A stretch of 64,000 bases of DNA from Lithospermum erythrorhizon (lineage: Eukaryota > Streptophyta > Magnoliopsida > Boraginales > Boraginaceae), in the NCBI GenBank assembly GCA_019722365.1, contig JADFUC010001995.1, positions 248,001-312,000 of the forward strand, written 5' to 3'. Shown in pieces: positions 23,441 to 35,967 of this stretch. The notes under the pieces were generated by a model. It was not told the origin of the DNA and searched no databases. It saw nothing but the letters and a program-made list of their open reading frames with translations. The position numbers and the translations under genes were made by a program. Every line of letters starts with the position of its first letter. The first letter of the stretch is position 1.

Positions 23441-26104
23441 TTGATTTCCAACACCGATTTGTACATCGAATGTTCATCAATAAAGTGGATTATATACCTA
23501 TAATATACATATTCATGAATATTTTTTTAAACCATAATATTGATGAATTATATTTTATATAGAGCGAAAACTAATATATGTATTATTATGACAATATACT
23601 CTTATTTGTAGTTTACTAATTACTAATCAATATTAAATAGAAAAAGATTGAATTTTTTAAATTTCCTTTCATATATTGAATTCAATTCTAATTAGTTATT
23701 GCATCTATACTTTATAGATAAAGATATTTTCATTTAAGAATAAAAACTAACATGTTATATATATTATAATAAAAAATTAAATTTTTGAAATAATATCCAA
23801 ATCTAATACTATAAAATGCTTAAATGATTGTAAATGCTTGGATTTAAGTGTTCCAAATTGACAAATTTTTATGCCTTCATCAATATACATAATTTTGATT
23901 TGAATAAAATTTAATGTCAATATTAAAGTACATTGAAAATATTATTATTTGATAATTTTACCAAATATTATACAACAAAAATAAAAATATTTGAATTTAA
24001 CATTTAATCTGTGAAAATTCCAAATTTAAACCTTGACAATCTATTGGGGATAGAAGGAGTATTAGATATGTAACTTGACACTTTTTTTCAATTATTGAAA
24101 TGTAATACAAAATATAATATCAAATAATAATTTAGATATATATTCTTCAATAAAAAATTTATATTAGAGAAAATTATTTTTCAATTTATAATTGAATAAT
24201 TATCATACAAAAAAATAGTATGAGTAGACTAATTCATTGCATTAAAATGGAATTTACTTATTGTTATGATAAAATTAAAAAAAATCAAAGGCAATATTAT
24301 ATCAAATATTTTTATCATTTGGAAAATATGTTTAGTATTTTTTATATAATTGGACGAAGATGTTGATAATGAATATATGGTAATTATCATACGTATGAGT
24401 AAGGTAAAACTAATAGTACATATTATAAGAATAGATACTCGACTATGTTTTTAATTGTTATAGATTTTTAGGAAAAAATTTAGTACATATTATTATTGAA
24501 TTGATAGGAGTCCTTTTGAAATTTAGAAACATATTTTTCCATCAATATAAAATATTGCCAGCAAGGGTAATATAGTAATTAATAATGTGAAAGAAGAAAC
24601 ACGGCTTGTGGCTTTTTTATAGAAGTGGGGAATAATTGAACCTACATAATTCGGATATCGTATAGTTTTTTTTGTTTTTATAATTAGCGATTTTATTTCA
24701 TGAGAAATAAAAAATTCTGGCTAGATTATCTTTGAACACATGAAACTCTGAAATTCAATAGTCCAACGAAAACATACGGAAATACAAGCAATAAATGCAT
24801 CATGGAAGTTCTTTATGATGTCCCAGCATATTCTAACCTTGATAGATAAAGAAAATTCTGATGGTAGTTGTCTGTCGCCTCCTCAATCAATGTTTTGAAC
24901 GATGAAGACTCCTTTCTTCAGCATCCAATGCATAAGCGCACTCCTACAAGATGAAAAAATATTGGTCGTGTAAAATATTAACGAAATCTTCTACTGTCAA
25001 ATCCAAATCTTGTAAAAGTAAATCAAAGTAGAGATTTTGGAGTGAAAGTTACTAAAAAAAAGTGAAGAAAAATATTCTAGATATGAAATTTTAGAGAGAA
25101 TAAAAATTAAAGCACAAGAAAATAATTAAAAAATAATGAAGGGAAGAATAATAAATTTGGAGGAAAGTTTTTAGAGAAAAGATAGAAAGAAAGGGAGAAA
25201 GAGAGCGTCTTCAGGATCGTATCGTTGAACATTACGAATAGTATATTATACCTAAATATATTAAAAAAATAAATAAATATATTAAAATATTGTTTGAATA
25301 ATAATAAAGATTCATCATATATTTACTCAAACAAGTAATCTACTGGTATATTTATCCATATAATTTTGAGATGCGTCAAATTCAAAATATTGCTATAATT
25401 AGATAATACTCGCCTAATACATAGTATGTGCAGGCCATTTTAACCCATTCAAAGGCGAGCAAAAAGTCCGATGAAGATCGTCTCAAAAGTTCAATTTAGT
25501 GCGGTATAAACCGAGTCATAAAAAATTACCCTTTTAATCTCGATCTGATTCGAAGGCTCGACTCGATTCATATATACTAAATTATAATATTATGAGCATA
25601 TAAAAAAATCAAACTTTTGTAAAGAAAGTACTTAAACAAATTTGAATCAAGAACTCAGGTTTTTTTTATCAAATTTGATAAATGTCGATAAAATCGAGAA
25701 TAATGCACATAAGGTCAAGTCAAACCTTATTTTCAGAGTTCCGGCTCAAGTAGTCGAACCCAAATAATATAAAGTTGAGCTGAATCAACAAGGTTCCATC
25801 TTTTTCTACTTGATTAAAAGCATAAGTATATGTGAAAATTTTGAAAATTATTATATTTATTTTAATAAGATTAATTTACTGATAACAATTACTTATTTAA
25901 GCATATAATAAAATAATTATCAATTGAATTAGGATGAAAGTTCTACAATAATTTGATAAATTTATTCTCTAATTAGTATTCTATAGAAAAGAAACTCAAC
26001 TTAATCCATCTTAATCAAAATTATAGATGTAATTAATATCCCACATGAAAATGCATAGATAGCATCATGAGGCTGCGGCCCAAACAGCTAAGCATAACAC
26101 ATCT

Positions 26105-26242
26105 ACCAACAATTCCCAAAAGCTAGCTAAACTACCCAACCACCCACTCCCCTTCCGCTTCTTTGCTACTTGTATTTTCCTTGTTAAACTTACCTAACGC
26201 ACCACCTCAAAACATTTTGGACTACCCCACTTCTTATATATA
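26105..26242 (+). promoter_or_regulatory. Candidate 4CL promoter: AC-like elements and TATA box
   Basis: A TATATATA box lies at 26235-26242, about 360 bp before the 4CL start codon. Upstream are sequences resembling AC elements (MYB-binding H-box/PAL-box type) known from phenylpropanoid promoters: ACCAACA at 26105, ACCCAACCACCC near 26134 and ACCTAAC at 26192-26198. The last matches AC-III exactly. The element identities come from known phenylpropanoid promoter motifs. That these copies are functional is an inference. Confidence 0.5.
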
Positions 26243-26286
26243 TTTTCCTGCTTTCCATCTATGCACGCTGCTTCTCCCCCCACCTC

Positions 26287-26398
26287 TCTCTTGAACTTTC
26301 CTACATTCTTGCACATTTCTTGTTCTAATTTATTTATAAATCTCTTGAACTTTCCTACATTCTTGCACATTTCTTGTTCTAATTTATTTATTTATAAA
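26287..26398. repeat. Tandem duplication in the 4CL 5' leader
   Basis: Two adjacent copies (26287-26340, 54 bp; 26341-26398, 58 bp) start TCTCTTGAACTTTCCTACAT and are identical except for an extra TTTA in the second. Their near identity points to a recent duplication. Both lie downstream of the TATA box, so they are probably transcribed as 5' UTR. Confidence 0.9.
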
Positions 26399-26603
26399 TC
26401 ATTTCAAGAAAAGAAGTAAGGTGCTTTGGTATACCCAAGCCAAGGAGAGTTGGTTAGAAGAGAAAGAGTGAGATAGAGAACCAAATTTAAAAGAAAGCTC
26501 ATCACAGAAGTGAGGTGGGAACAAATCCTAGAAAAACAAAAAACAAGGCAAATTATTACCACCTATAGTATTATCACAAAACAAACAAACAACAAAAATA
26601 ACA

Positions 26604-29600
26604 ATGTTGTCTGTAGCTTCCCCTGAAACCCAAAAGCCAGAGCTTTCCTCCATTGCTGCCCCCCCTTCTTCCACCCCCCAAAACCAATCCTCCATTTCTG
26701 GAGATAACAACTCCAATGAAACCATCATCTTCAGATCCAAACTACCTGATATACCCATCTCCAATAACCTCCCTCTCCACACATACTGCTTCCAGAATGC
26801 TTCTGAATACCCCAACAGAACATGCATCATTGATAGCAAAACTGGAAAACAATACACTTTTTCTGAAACAGATTCAATCTGCAGAAAAGTTGCAGCTGGA
26901 TTATCAAATCTTGGCATCCAAAAAGGAGATGTGATCATGGTCCTCCTCCAAAACTGTGCTGAATTCGTTTTCACCTTCATGGGTGCTTCCATAATAGGTG
27001 CAGTCATCACCACAGCAAACCCCTTCTACACAACTGCAGAAATCTTCAAACAAGTCAACGTCTCCAACACAAAACTCATCATTACTCAATCCAACTACGT
27101 TGACAAGCTCCGTAACACCACCATAAACGAATCCGACAACAAATATCCAAAACTTGGAGAGGATTTTAAGGTGATCACAATTGATACCCCCCCAGAAAAC
27201 TGCCTACCCTTTTCACTCCTCATTGAAAACACCCAAGAAAACCAAGTTACATCAGTTTCCATCGACTCAAACGATCCAGTAGCATTACCATTTTCCTCAG
27301 GCACCACAGGGCTACCAAAAGGAGTGATCCTAACACACAAAAGCCTCATTACAAGCGTTGCACAACAAGTAGATGGAGACAACCCAAACTTGTACCTAAA
27401 ACATGATGATGTAGTACTATGTGTACTTCCTTTGTTCCATATATACTCCCTAAATTCAGTACTTTTGTGTTCATTAAGAGCTGGAGCAGCAGTGTTGATC
27501 ATGCAGAAATTTGAGATAGGGGCATTGTTGGAACTTATACAAAGCCACCGTGTATCGGTGGCGGCGGTGGTGCCGCCGCTAGTATTGGCGTTGGCAAAGA
27601 ATCCAATGGTGGATAAATATGATCTGAGTTCGATAAGGGTGGTGTTGTCGGGGGCGGCGCCGCTGGGGAGGGAGTTGGAACTAGCGTTACTTAATAGAGT
27701 CCCACATGCCATTTTTGGGCAGGTAAAATTTATTACACCCCACTAGATCACATGCATTAATTATTTCATGATGAGTTTACTATTATTGCATTTATTAATA
27801 AACTATTGCTTTGTTTTGAATTTTTAAATTTTGTAGTCACCTATTGTTTTTTCGATTTTGATTTTTTTTAAAATTTAATTGAAAATATTTTAATATTAAT
27901 TAAAGTTGATGTATTTAATTAAATATATGTAAAAATTAATCAAATAAAACAATTCATACGAAATGAAAATGTGGATGGGGTGCTATTTTCAACCAAGTTC
28001 AATTATAATATGATAATTTTTAAATCGAATCAAAGTTTGTTATGATATGATAATTTTTAAATTGAATCAAAGTTATATGTAAGTTGGTAATAAATTATGT
28101 TAATTGAAACAATCTTTTATTATTAAGATTCGATCATTATTGTAATTATTAGCCATTAGTCTAACTTTAATGTCACGAATTTACTATTACTAATTAGTTG
28201 GCATATCATCAGTACAGTGGAAAATACTGACAAGGTTTGGCTCAAATCAATACTTACAAATTACATAATGAAATTTCAGAGACGGAATTAAAAAGTTTTG
28301 TTTTTGGGACATGAACAAGAGGTATCCGTCATATGGACTAACTAAAGTAACTATTAATTCAACAAAATATATTACTCCTTAGTTAATTGATAATTTATGA
28401 TTAATAATTATAGTTCTAACAATGGGGTAGGAAGTGAAGAGACGAAAATGATTATGAAAACATGATAAGTATGTTAGGTTTAGATGATGTGATGATATGG
28501 ACAAGTTTATTAAGAAAATTGTGGGAGTTGGAGGTAGTTTGTACACATGTTGGGAGCTTACCTAACTCATTTTCTTGGGGGTAGTTGAGGTGCTGGTTGA
28601 CTCAACCTTCACCTCATGCTTGTTGACTTTATATGGTTATTGACCAACTTTATTGTTGTTGCAGTATACTAAACTCACCTAACTTTCTTACGTAGTTGTT
28701 TTGGATTCATTCTAGAATTAGAATAGTTTGGAATTGTCACTTGGTCTTCCAATTTGAATAGGTTATTTAATAAACTCTTTTGCTAATATTTACTCGTATA
28801 ATACTTTTTGATTTCAATAAAAATTATTCCAAGATTGACTAAAAAGAGTTATTACCATTCAACAGGGTTATGGCATGACTGAAGCTGGACCAGTACTATC
28901 AATGTCCCCTTCATTTGCAAAGCACCCATACCCAGCAAAATCCGGGTCATGTGGAACTGTAGTTAGAAATGCAGACCTCAAGGTGATTGACCCCGAAACC
29001 GGTTCCTCCCTCGGCCGAAACCAACCTGGAGAAATTTGCATTCGTGGCGAACAGATCATGAAAGGCTATCTCAACGACCCCGAGGCAACCGCCAGGACCG
29101 TTGACATCGAGGGGTGGCTCCATACCGGTGACATTGGCTATGTGGACGACGATGATGAAGTGTTCATTGTTGATAGGGTGAAGGAACTCATCAAATTCAA
29201 GGGGTTCCAAGTTCCACCAGCTGAGCTTGAGGCTCTCCTCATTTCCCACCCCAACATTGCTGATGCTGCTGTTGTACCGTGAGTACATTTCCAGCATTGT
29301 CCAAATTCAAGAAAATGAATATTGTGTCACATTGTTTATTGAATCCTCTTTTGAAATTGTTATATATCAGGCAAAAAGATGCTGCTGCTGGAGAAGTCCC
29401 TGTTGCTTTTGTGGTTCCTTCTAATGATGGCTTTGAATTAACAGAAGAAGCTGTCAAAGAATTCATTTCTAAACAGGTGCAAAAAAAAATCCATTTTAAC
29501 TATAATTCATCCATCGACATTTAAGATAAAACTCGAGGACTTCGACGTCATTCTGATTCATCCTGAATAAATGCATGCTTAATTATGTTTTTATTTTTGT

Positions 29601-29729
29601 CTTCCACAGGTTGTGTTCTACAAAAGGTTGCACAAGGTGTACTTTATCCACTCTATTCCAAAGTCGCCGTCCGGCAAGATTTTGAGGAAAGATCTCAGAG
29701 CCAAACTGGCCGCCGCCGCCTCCTCTTGA
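26604..29729 (+). CDS. 4CL: 4-coumarate:CoA ligase, class II-like, 585 aa
   Basis: This enzyme activates hydroxycinnamic acids to CoA thioesters at the branch of lignin and flavonoid synthesis. Exons 26604-27722, 28866-29278, 29371-29476 and 29610-29729 have GT-AG introns and join in frame. Box I ([14 protein letters not shown]) lies at about 229-242, box II (GEICIRG) at about 429 and the catalytic Lys motif GKILRK near the C-terminus. [10 protein letters not shown] opens exon 2. Wording such as [30 protein letters not shown] and [15 protein letters not shown] resembles Arabidopsis 4CL3 (flavonoid-linked class II) more than class I. An extended Ser/Pro/Asn-rich N-terminus of about 45 residues makes it longer than most 4CLs (about 540-570). 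The gene looks intact. The class assignment is by eye and substrate preference is not established. Confidence 0.95.
28008..28074. repeat. Short tandem duplication in 4CL intron 1
   Basis: Two copies of a 30-bp unit (28008-28037 and 28045-28074) read ATATGATAATTTTTAAAT, then one variable base, then GAATCAAAGTT. They lie in the 1143-bp first intron of 4CL and have no evident function. Confidence 0.7.
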
Positions 29730-30231
29730 ATTCTTATTGTTCGATAGTTGCATAAAAGTTATTATTGCCATGTATTATGGCTAATTAATAAATAATAGGA
29801 ATTATTTTTCAAATGTAGTAATTATTGTTTATCTATGTGAATGTTTGCATGAGACTGAGTAATTGAACTCATTGATGAGTTCTTTTGTTATGTGTGAGAA
29901 TGGAATCCAACCATTTTACTATATCTTTTGTTTGGTTTTTATTTATTGCCTTCCATCCCATCAACATCGTCTAGTTTCGAATTTCCTAAAAAAATTAAGA
30001 CTTATTTGGGTTAACATTTGTTGCTAATCATACAAAATCTTATTCAGTCATCTATTGGTAAAATATTAAAGAAACAGGAACTGTTTACCTATATAATCAT
30101 TTACACAAAAGCAATGGATGCTTTAACTTTCAAATGTTAATCGCTAGCTCTCAATGGACCATGGAAACCAGGACATACTTTCCTTGTCAACTCCAGAAAC
30201 ATTGCATCTAATTTGCAGAAAATGTTGATAT
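29730..30231. other. Convergent spacer between 4CL and the PPR gene
   Basis: This 0.5 kb holds the 3' ends of two convergent genes. It is AT-rich and contains no open frame of note. AATAAA-like words occur near 29787 (taataaataa), consistent with 4CL polyadenylation. Nothing else is supported. Confidence 0.5.
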
Positions 30232-33200
30232 TCATATGCCAGTTTTTCTTGATCCAACTTTAAGTTTCTCCAAGAACGGAATTCCAACATCACGCATCCT
30301 TGTTAAGATCGCTTCAGCCTCGGGTTCCATCTTTGCTGACTTATAGAGGTGCACAGCTGCGCTCATTATGAACCTGTCCGATTCTATGGATCCACGGATT
30401 TGTTCGAAGAAAGAGATGCCTTCCTCTACATTTCCATGGTCCATATACCCTCTGAGCATAGTTTGATTACACGCAAGGTCAGGAACTAACCCAGTAGTTG
30501 TAATCTTCCTATAGATCCTCTCTGCTTCAGTTAATGAGCCTGCCTTTGAGAGAGCCAATAGCAAATAGTTGAAATGAGCACAGGTAGGAGAAATCCCTTT
30601 TTCCTGCATCAGGTGGATACAATTTTCTGCTTCGCGGTATTGTAACCCCTGTGAATAAGCTCGAATAAGGGAGAGATAAGTGGACAAGTCAGGTGCATAG
30701 CCAACGTCTTGCATCCTTTGGAAAAGTTCTGCTGCTTCAAGGTAGAGGCCACTTGTGCTGTAAAGATTGATCATGATATTGTAACTCACCTGCAAGCCAC
30801 AATGCAGAAACAACCACACTTTCAATTTTTTTTACAAAAGAAACATTTACATCTCCAACATGCGGTCATCATAAGATGCTTGACAATTTTAAGAAACAGT
30901 AACAATTATGCAAGGAGTAACAACCCAACAACAACTCACAACTTAAACCGGAGATGCTTATGGGTTAAAAACAAAGTTATGCCCTTTAATATATTCACTG
31001 AGGAATTTTGATTTTACTGGGAACTAAATTCGGATAATTTACCTTTCCGGGTTTGATCCCTTCTTTCTGCATTTCATCGAATAGATGAGCTGCTTCATGG
31101 TATTTACCTATTGAGCAAAAAGGCCATACAAACCAAATGATTAAATGAAACCATCAGAAGAGGCTCCAGCACTGGTGGAGCCACTACCAGAAGCCAGTGG
31201 GGGTCCAAAAGCTTTGGAAACAATAGCAATCCAATAATTTTATGTACAATATTTTTGGTCATCTTTCAGAACTAACTTATATAATTATCATGATAATTTC
31301 CATGGCTAATGGGTACATGGATAATTAGTGAGCTCCATGGAACATACAGAATATACATTGATTCTGCCTAGCTTGAGACATTTAGATGAGATTATTAGAA
31401 GCTTCAAGTTTAATATCAGGGAATTTAGGTTTCACGCCTATCTAACAATCTGAACATGGTGTGGTAGGTTTTGTAAGTGACATCGTTCAATTTGGGTTAC
31501 TGAGTTGAGATGGTCGTACCTAATCTATAACACAGGTATCTAGTGCAGGTTGTAAAGCATATCCAAAGCCAAAGGCGTACTGTGCTGAAGTTAACACTTC
31601 AGACAACTAGATTGACATCTCGAAATTTGCTTAGATTGGCATCTTGACTGGTTTACTGACCGCTATCTTATCTATTTTGAGTTTCCAAAATACACATTAC
31701 CAGCCTTGCCATAATAGCATATCAAATTGGAGTATGCCTTCTCATCCATTTGCATGCCCGTGCTACGGGCTGTAGTAAACATCTCTAACGCTTTATCCAA
31801 ATTTCGGCACCGGCCATAAACACTGCTTTCAAACACATTGTAAGTCCAAAGCAAATGAATTATTTACTTGTTCAATAATTTTAGGGGGGAGGTCTAACCT
31901 GATCATAGTATTATATGTCTGAATAGATGGAGCAACTTCAAAAGAAAGCATGCGTTCATATATCTTGACCGCCAAATGTAATTTACCTGTACAATAGAAG
32001 TCATTTTTAGTTTCCTACAATGTTTTTTCCTTTCAACTATCTAAAGAATCAAGAGAGAACCAACCGGCTTGTAGCATGGCCTTGATAAAAGTGTTATAAG
32101 CTACAGTGTCGAGCTCTGCTTTGAGGCGAAAACTATCATAAACGATGTCCTCTGCCTCACGATGTCGACCTGGAAAATTCAGAAGCATCACAATCTTACC
32201 AGTGGCCACAAGACTGCTGATCGTATTCACTTATTAATTTGAGTATTTAACTGAATGATGGTCCCAAAACATCCGAAAAAGTAAGTAATCCCATTACTTG
32301 ACATGATTAGTAGCAAATACATTAAAAAAAATCTAGTTAAAACAGTTCAATTATATAACATATGTCGATTAGCATTTTCCAAGGATTCTAGGAAGAATGC
32401 AAACCATTTTATGTTATCCTTATTCAAAATTGTTATGCCTTCAGATCATTTAGTGAATATATATTCTTCGAACTCCAAAACTTGGATAGTGGATGCATGA
32501 GAACAAATTATCCAGGTAAGGAAAACAAATATGGCGAAAAATCAATCGATTTAGTACAGCTTTAGGGCTGTTGTCAGTTAACCATTCTTACCACATTTAG
32601 TCAAAGCATTCACCAGCATGCTGATGGCAACCGGGCCCAACTCGTTACCCTTTTCTACCTCTTCTTTATACAACATATATGCTTCCTCTTCCTTACCTAG
32701 TTTGTTGCATGCCTCAAACATCGAGCTCCAAAGGAGTTTTCTATTGGAAGAAGAATGTACCACAGCCATAAAAAGTTTTTTGGCTTGTTCCAGGTTCTGT
32801 TGTGTAGCATATGACGTAATTAGCGAAGCACATGTAGCAGCATCTGGTCTGCTACCTAGCTTGATCAACATCTCATAAAGATACTCAGCTTTCAGCAATT
32901 CACCTACATACAGAAGTCTCAATCAGTACTAATTAGTCATTAGGTGACAACATAACTAGTACGGAGTAATATTTATGTTCACTTGCCTTCTCTGGCTAAT
33001 TTGCTAATAAGTTGGCTGGCCACTGACAAGCCATTAGGAGCCACAAGCAATCCTTTCAATCTTTCCTCAGTTCCCTTGCCATCTCGTTCTGATAAACAAA
33101 GGATGAGTGCCAACTCGGAAGCACCATGCTGATCTAACAACCCACTATTGCCCTTTCCTTGTATGGCCAGCACAAGTGACTGAAAGAACACACTATCCTC

Positions 33201-35967
33201 AAGTCTTTTGACAGCTTTCAACCCTTCAACCAACTGTTCGGCCTCTCTCCGCATTCCCTCCTTGGAGTATAGCTTCATCACAGATTTTACAAGCTCTTCA
33301 TCAAATTCAACTTGAGCTTTTCTTATATGTAAGACAAAGTTTTTTGCTTTTTCAGTTAAACAAAATTTCACATACAAATTAAGCATATCGTTGCAGGAGC
33401 TACAATCAGGAAGTCCAGTCCGAGATAGAGCCTGAAATGTAACTTCAGCAGCTGCTACATCTCCTTTAACAGAATAGCATCGCAACAGAATGATGTGGGC
33501 AAATCTTGATAATAAGATGTTTCTCGACTTCATCTGTTCAATAGTTATCAGCGCTTTATCTATGTCTCGAGAATTTAGATGCACTTGGGCCATTGTTGTA
33601 TATGTTTTGTCATCTTTCAGAAGACCCAAATTCTCAATCTCTCTAAAAGTTCTTTCAGCATCTTCGTAAAGACCAAGTTTCCCATATATTCTGATAAGTA
33701 ACCCATAGATCACTTCATCTGCAGCAATTCCATATGTTTCCATTTCAGAGAAAAGAGAAAGGGCCTTAGAGTAATCTCCATCTTTATAATATAAAGTTAG
33801 AAGAGACGCACACGTATAATTACTGGGAATTATTCCTAGGGATCTCATATCCTCATATAGCCAAAAGGCATCCTCGCAATTGCCACTCTTAGAGTTTAAA
33901 CTGATTAATAGGCTATAAGTGGCCTCCTCTGGCACAAGTCCCAAATTCTTCATCTTGGTAAAAGTTTTAAATGCTTCACTGGCCTCGCCACTTTTAACAA
34001 GCGATCCAATGACAATTGTGTATGTAAAGTGATTAGGAGCAACCTTTTTATCAGTCATTTGCCTCCACATGTATAGCACATCTTGATGAAGTGATTTCTT
34101 TTGCAAAGATGAAAGCATAAAGTTGAAGACTGTAGTTGTAAGATTTACTCCTCTTTCTTCTACAGCTGAATAAAATGAAACCATAGCCTTGTTGCGACCC
34201 CATCTAGCATATGTGCATAGCATGGTACCACAAGCAACTTCATCCGGTTCGCATCCAACTTCAAGCATCTCTAAAAATGTCTGTTCAGCGAGCTTAACCT
34301 TCCCAACTTGACCATATGCACGAATGACAATCGTATAGACAATAACACTAGGTCGATAGCTTAACTGTTCACGCATACATCTAAGACTAAATCAAATTAA
34401 TATTGCAGTCATATGGAAACGCAGCAACTCATTTTTATCATCTAGCAAATCTTTTCATACGAAAACTATCATTCCAAATTTCACAAGGGGGGAGCGTATA
34501 AAAACTAAATGAAAGATAACTAGCAGTAATTCCTTCCATATGCTAACAAATTACTTAGAAATTTATCAGGAGTATACTATGTAAACTAATCAACACTTAA
34601 AATTTCACAGGTAGGATTAAGATCACTTCTAAAATAAACTACAAATTACAATTTACAAATATAAAATCTCACATGAAGGAGTCTGTGTTAACTGTTAACT
34701 GTTAACCAAGTGAACTAAATTTAGCAGCAACTATTTAGAATGATATGCCTAACAAATTACTACAATTTTTTAGTAGAGGGGACTGGGGAGACCATGAAAG
34801 CTAAATCATTCAAATTTAGCAGCACTTTTACATGTCATTGACATCAAACACAAATGCAATCATGCTACCACGCTATTAAAAAATTGACAATTTTTTTAAA
34901 GAAGAGGGCACCAACAAATCACCTGCAGTTTCATCCAATCAAAGAAGTCCCTCACTTGTCTCCAACCCTTTTGCTCTTTCAAGACAGTACACATTTCTCT
35001 AAAAGTCAACTTAGCAACAAAAGAACCCATCACTTGCCGCATATCATAAGCTCCTTCAGCTTTCCCAGACAAACTCCTAACTTTCTTGATTGCAGCAACC
35101 ACATGTTTCCCATACAAATGACCATTCCTATCATCCTCCAAATACTGCACCATTTGCTCAGGACTCCTCTTAATCCACCTTGGTGTTTGAGCCTGTGAGC
35201 CTTCATTACGGAGATTGGTTAGCGTTCTTTTAAGCTTTTATTCTTTTTCTATCATATTAATTCATCATTCATTAACACGTCCTCTAGAACACATTAGTTT
35301 CAAACTAACACTAAACAATTTCAGAACTTCACAAGTAAGTTGACATTTTCTTACTAACACTCGTAAATTAATACAACACGAAACTCATAAATTCTCCGCA
35401 AGTTATCAATTAAATTAAGAGTTTGACAAAGACAAGGCTTGCTCGAACATGTATACGAAACTAAGAAAACTAACTAATACTACAAGATACTCATAAACAA
35501 ATGTATAGTAACTAAAATCTTATACTATACTTTTTTATAGTTAATATTTCAATAATTCCCAACCCCCTCCCCCTACAATCATATTCGAACCCTTAAACTC
35601 AAATGTGCTAGCTCAAACACCAGACCTTTGGATTATCTATACTTAAAAGATATTTTAGAAAAACAACAAACCATTAAAATAAAGCTAAATTTCCACCTTG
35701 GTTACGTCTCAAAACACTTAAGTACTGAGCTTTAGCTTTAATAATTCTTCTTGCATTATCATCTGGAAGTGGATTTTTTGCATTCTTGGATTTGGGTTTT
35801 GGCTTATTAAGCTTCTTACTATTTCCATCACTTAATGACCATGGGTCTGGTGAAATTGATGAACATATTACTATAAATGGTGAACTTGGATTCTTGGAAT
35901 TTGAAGGTTTTCTTGAGGATTTTGTGTTTATTGAGGTAGAAAAAAATTGTGATTTTAAAGCTTCCAT
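30232..35967 (-). CDS. EMB976: Pentatricopeptide repeat protein, EMB976-like, 1058 aa
   Basis: This is a P-class PPR protein, a sequence-specific RNA-binding helical repeat protein acting in organelles. It resembles Arabidopsis EMB976 (At5g27270), which is embryo-essential. Nine exons read leftward: 35967-35697, 35200-34923, 34364-32987, 32903-32592, 32169-32065, 31986-31899, 31822-31701, 31107-31043 and 30789-30232. They sum to 1058 codons plus stop. The N-terminus is Ser/Asn/Lys-rich, like a plastid transit peptide. Exon 3 carries most of the 35-residue repeats (for example VIVYTIVIRAYGQVGKVKLA, TYTIVIGSLVKSGEASEAF). Intron 3 starts with GC (GAAG|GCAAGTG) and the rest are GT-AG. The ATG at 34374-34376 is intronic by this model, so exon 3 is not a separate gene. 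Frame continuity is good evidence that the gene is intact. Orthology is inferred from sequence resemblance. Confidence 0.92.

Larger units (their letters stand above)
16508..26100. other. Long AT-rich intergenic region with decayed repeats
   Basis: No conserved coding domain was found in nearly 10 kb on either strand. The sequence is AT-rich, with islands of higher GC at about 18.2-18.5 kb, 20.3-21.2 kb and 21.4-21.9 kb, where short motifs recur (GTCGGGACTT near 18.25-18.36 kb; CTTGATTTGGG-like words near 20.33-20.6 kb). At 18.46-18.6 kb a TATAAATA box is followed by a moderately GC-rich transcribed-looking stretch, as in an LTR, but no partner repeat or primer-binding site could be assigned. 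Short direct duplications are listed separately. The region probably consists of old retrotransposon remains. Confidence 0.5.

Noticed and set aside
26528..27712. Long minus-strand frames opposite 4CL exon 1
   Set aside because: They are antisense shadows of the 4CL coding sequence, with no motif of their own and repetitive residues dictated by the coding strand.
32979..34376. The 465-codon frame as a separate PPR gene starting at 34376
   Set aside because: The family match begins at LSYRPSV after a CAG acceptor, and exon 2 ends exactly at MKLQ. The ATG and four following codons are intronic.
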